DNA from: Schlesneria sp. DSM 10557
Lineage (GTDB): Bacteria; Planctomycetota; Planctomycetia; Planctomycetales; Planctomycetaceae
Assembly: GCF_041860085.1 (NCBI RefSeq)
Contig: NZ_CP124747.1
Location: forward strand, 6,781,001-6,845,000
Length of the DNA stretch: 64,000 bases
Direction: 5' to 3'
Positions 63,495-64,000 of this stretch are shown piece after piece. Each line of letters opens with the position of its first letter. The first letter of the stretch is position 1. Position numbers and translations under genes: made by a program. The notes under the pieces are model-generated. The model ran no database searches and was not told where the DNA came from. It was given only the letters and a program-made list of their open reading frames with translations.

Positions 63495-64000
63495 CTAAAA
63501 GTAGAGCTGCGACCGGATCCAGAAAAGGTCGTTCGATTGAGTGACCCCTCCCTTCCCTGTTGTCACGGGGGTCGCGAACATGGCATGTTCCCAGTCAAAA
63601 TAGATTTTGACGAACTTATTGATGTACCAGTTGACTCCGACATCCACCAGCCGGGCCTGATTTGTCCAGAGCTTCGGGTCGGCGAGTCCCTCGGTGAAGA
63701 CTCGCTGATCGAGTGTCATCTCACTGTAGCGCGCGGTGGGCTCGAATGCACCAAATCCAACTCGGCCGGGACGCAGGTCGAAGGGGTGGATGGGATCGAC
63801 GAGTGTCCGGTCACGAATTGTCTCGCCTGTGATCAAGTACCCTGCCTGCGCAAACCAACCGCTGACGGGAATCCGGCTCCGCGACCCTGTGGCGGTGGCG
63901 TAACTTTCAGATCCCCCTTCATAGGCACCGAGCAGGGTCAGTCCACCGTAGTACCAGGCCGAATGCACTTCCCACAACGCGCGTGATCCATGCTCGGTCA
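63495..64000 (-). CDS. Outer-membrane porin (OprP-like), C-terminal part; 5' end outside window
   Basis: The minus-strand frame is open to the window edge, so about 167 C-terminal residues are visible. Alternating hydrophobic/polar strands with aromatic girdles (WYYGGLTLLGAYEGG, WFAQAGYLITGET, LVDVGVNWYINKFVKIYFDWEHAMF) and a terminal aromatic residue (SQLYF) are the hallmarks of a beta-barrel porin. The pattern NWYINKFVKIYFDWEH is typical of the phosphate-selective porin O/P family in planctomycetes. Substrate specificity cannot be judged from this part. Confidence 0.85.
   Translation of the reverse strand, partial: TEHGSRALWEVHSAWYYGGLTLLGAYEGGSESYATATGSRSRIPVSGWFAQAGYLITGETIRDRTLVDPIHPFDLRPGRVGFGAFEPTARYSEMTLDQRVFTEGLADPKLWTNQARLVDVGVNWYINKFVKIYFDWEHAMFATPVTTGKGGVTQSNDLFWIRSQLYF

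Noticed and set aside
1..64000. CRISPR array, insertion sequence, prophage or integron
   Set aside because: No regularly spaced direct repeats, transposase, integrase or att-like duplications were seen. The Rpn-type gene is transposase-related by name only and has no terminal repeats around it.

Overview
The window reads as chromosomal DNA of a planctomycete, probably of the Planctomycetaceae type. The evidence is a set of families typical of that phylum: two large secreted proteins with the Pirellula/Verrucomicrobium-type haem-binding domain, a DUF1501 protein with a Tat-like signal, a PEP-CTERM protein, a formylmethanofuran dehydrogenase subunit B homologue, vWA proteins beside a squalene-cyclase-like toroid protein, and long intergenic gaps. 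Base composition is moderately GC-rich and genes lie on both strands in short operons. I see no rRNA, tRNA, CRISPR array, insertion sequence or prophage.

Region by region. 1-8.4 kb: the 3' end of a WD40 gene, a small secreted protein, a 1.8 kb gene-free stretch with a cluster of hairpins, then a 1504-residue ThuA/dehydrogenase/HEAT/cytochrome protein. 8.4-18 kb: M3 oligopeptidase with a clear terminator, pseudouridine synthase, a PyrK-like flavoprotein subunit next to an ApgM-type mutase, MazG, and xylulokinase followed by an Rpn-type nuclease. 18-28 kb: a long HrpA helicase, PEP-CTERM protein, MFS transporter, and a glycosyltransferase whose 3' end overlaps a polysaccharide deacetylase on the other strand. 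28.8-34.5 kb: an apparent three-gene operon (two paralogous vWA proteins and a toroid-fold protein).

34.6-43.4 kb: epmB divergent from efp-miaB, a beta-helix protein downstream of the second large haem protein, and csrA. 43.9-53.8 kb: glmS, a small hypothetical, a TIGR01777-type epimerase, an orphan fhcB, a DUF695/RraB-like protein and an RND/MMPL transporter. 54.5-58.2 kb: LptF/G-type permease with a PAP2 phosphatase, and a DUF1501 protein. 58.5-62.2 kb: the translation cluster rplY-pth-rpsF-ssb-rplI on the minus strand, ending at a strong intrinsic terminator and lacking rpsR. 62.6-64 kb: an SDR oxidoreductase and the end of a porin running off the window.

The most interesting system is at 28.8-34.5 kb. 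All three proteins carry an N-terminal transmembrane helix with the S-x3-H spacing of the TonB/TolA anchor, followed by large periplasmic domains (vWA, vWA, alpha-alpha toroid). This suggests a three-part envelope machine that might be energised by an ExbB/ExbD-type motor encoded elsewhere. That functional reading is inference; the shared motif and gene order are visible in the sequence.
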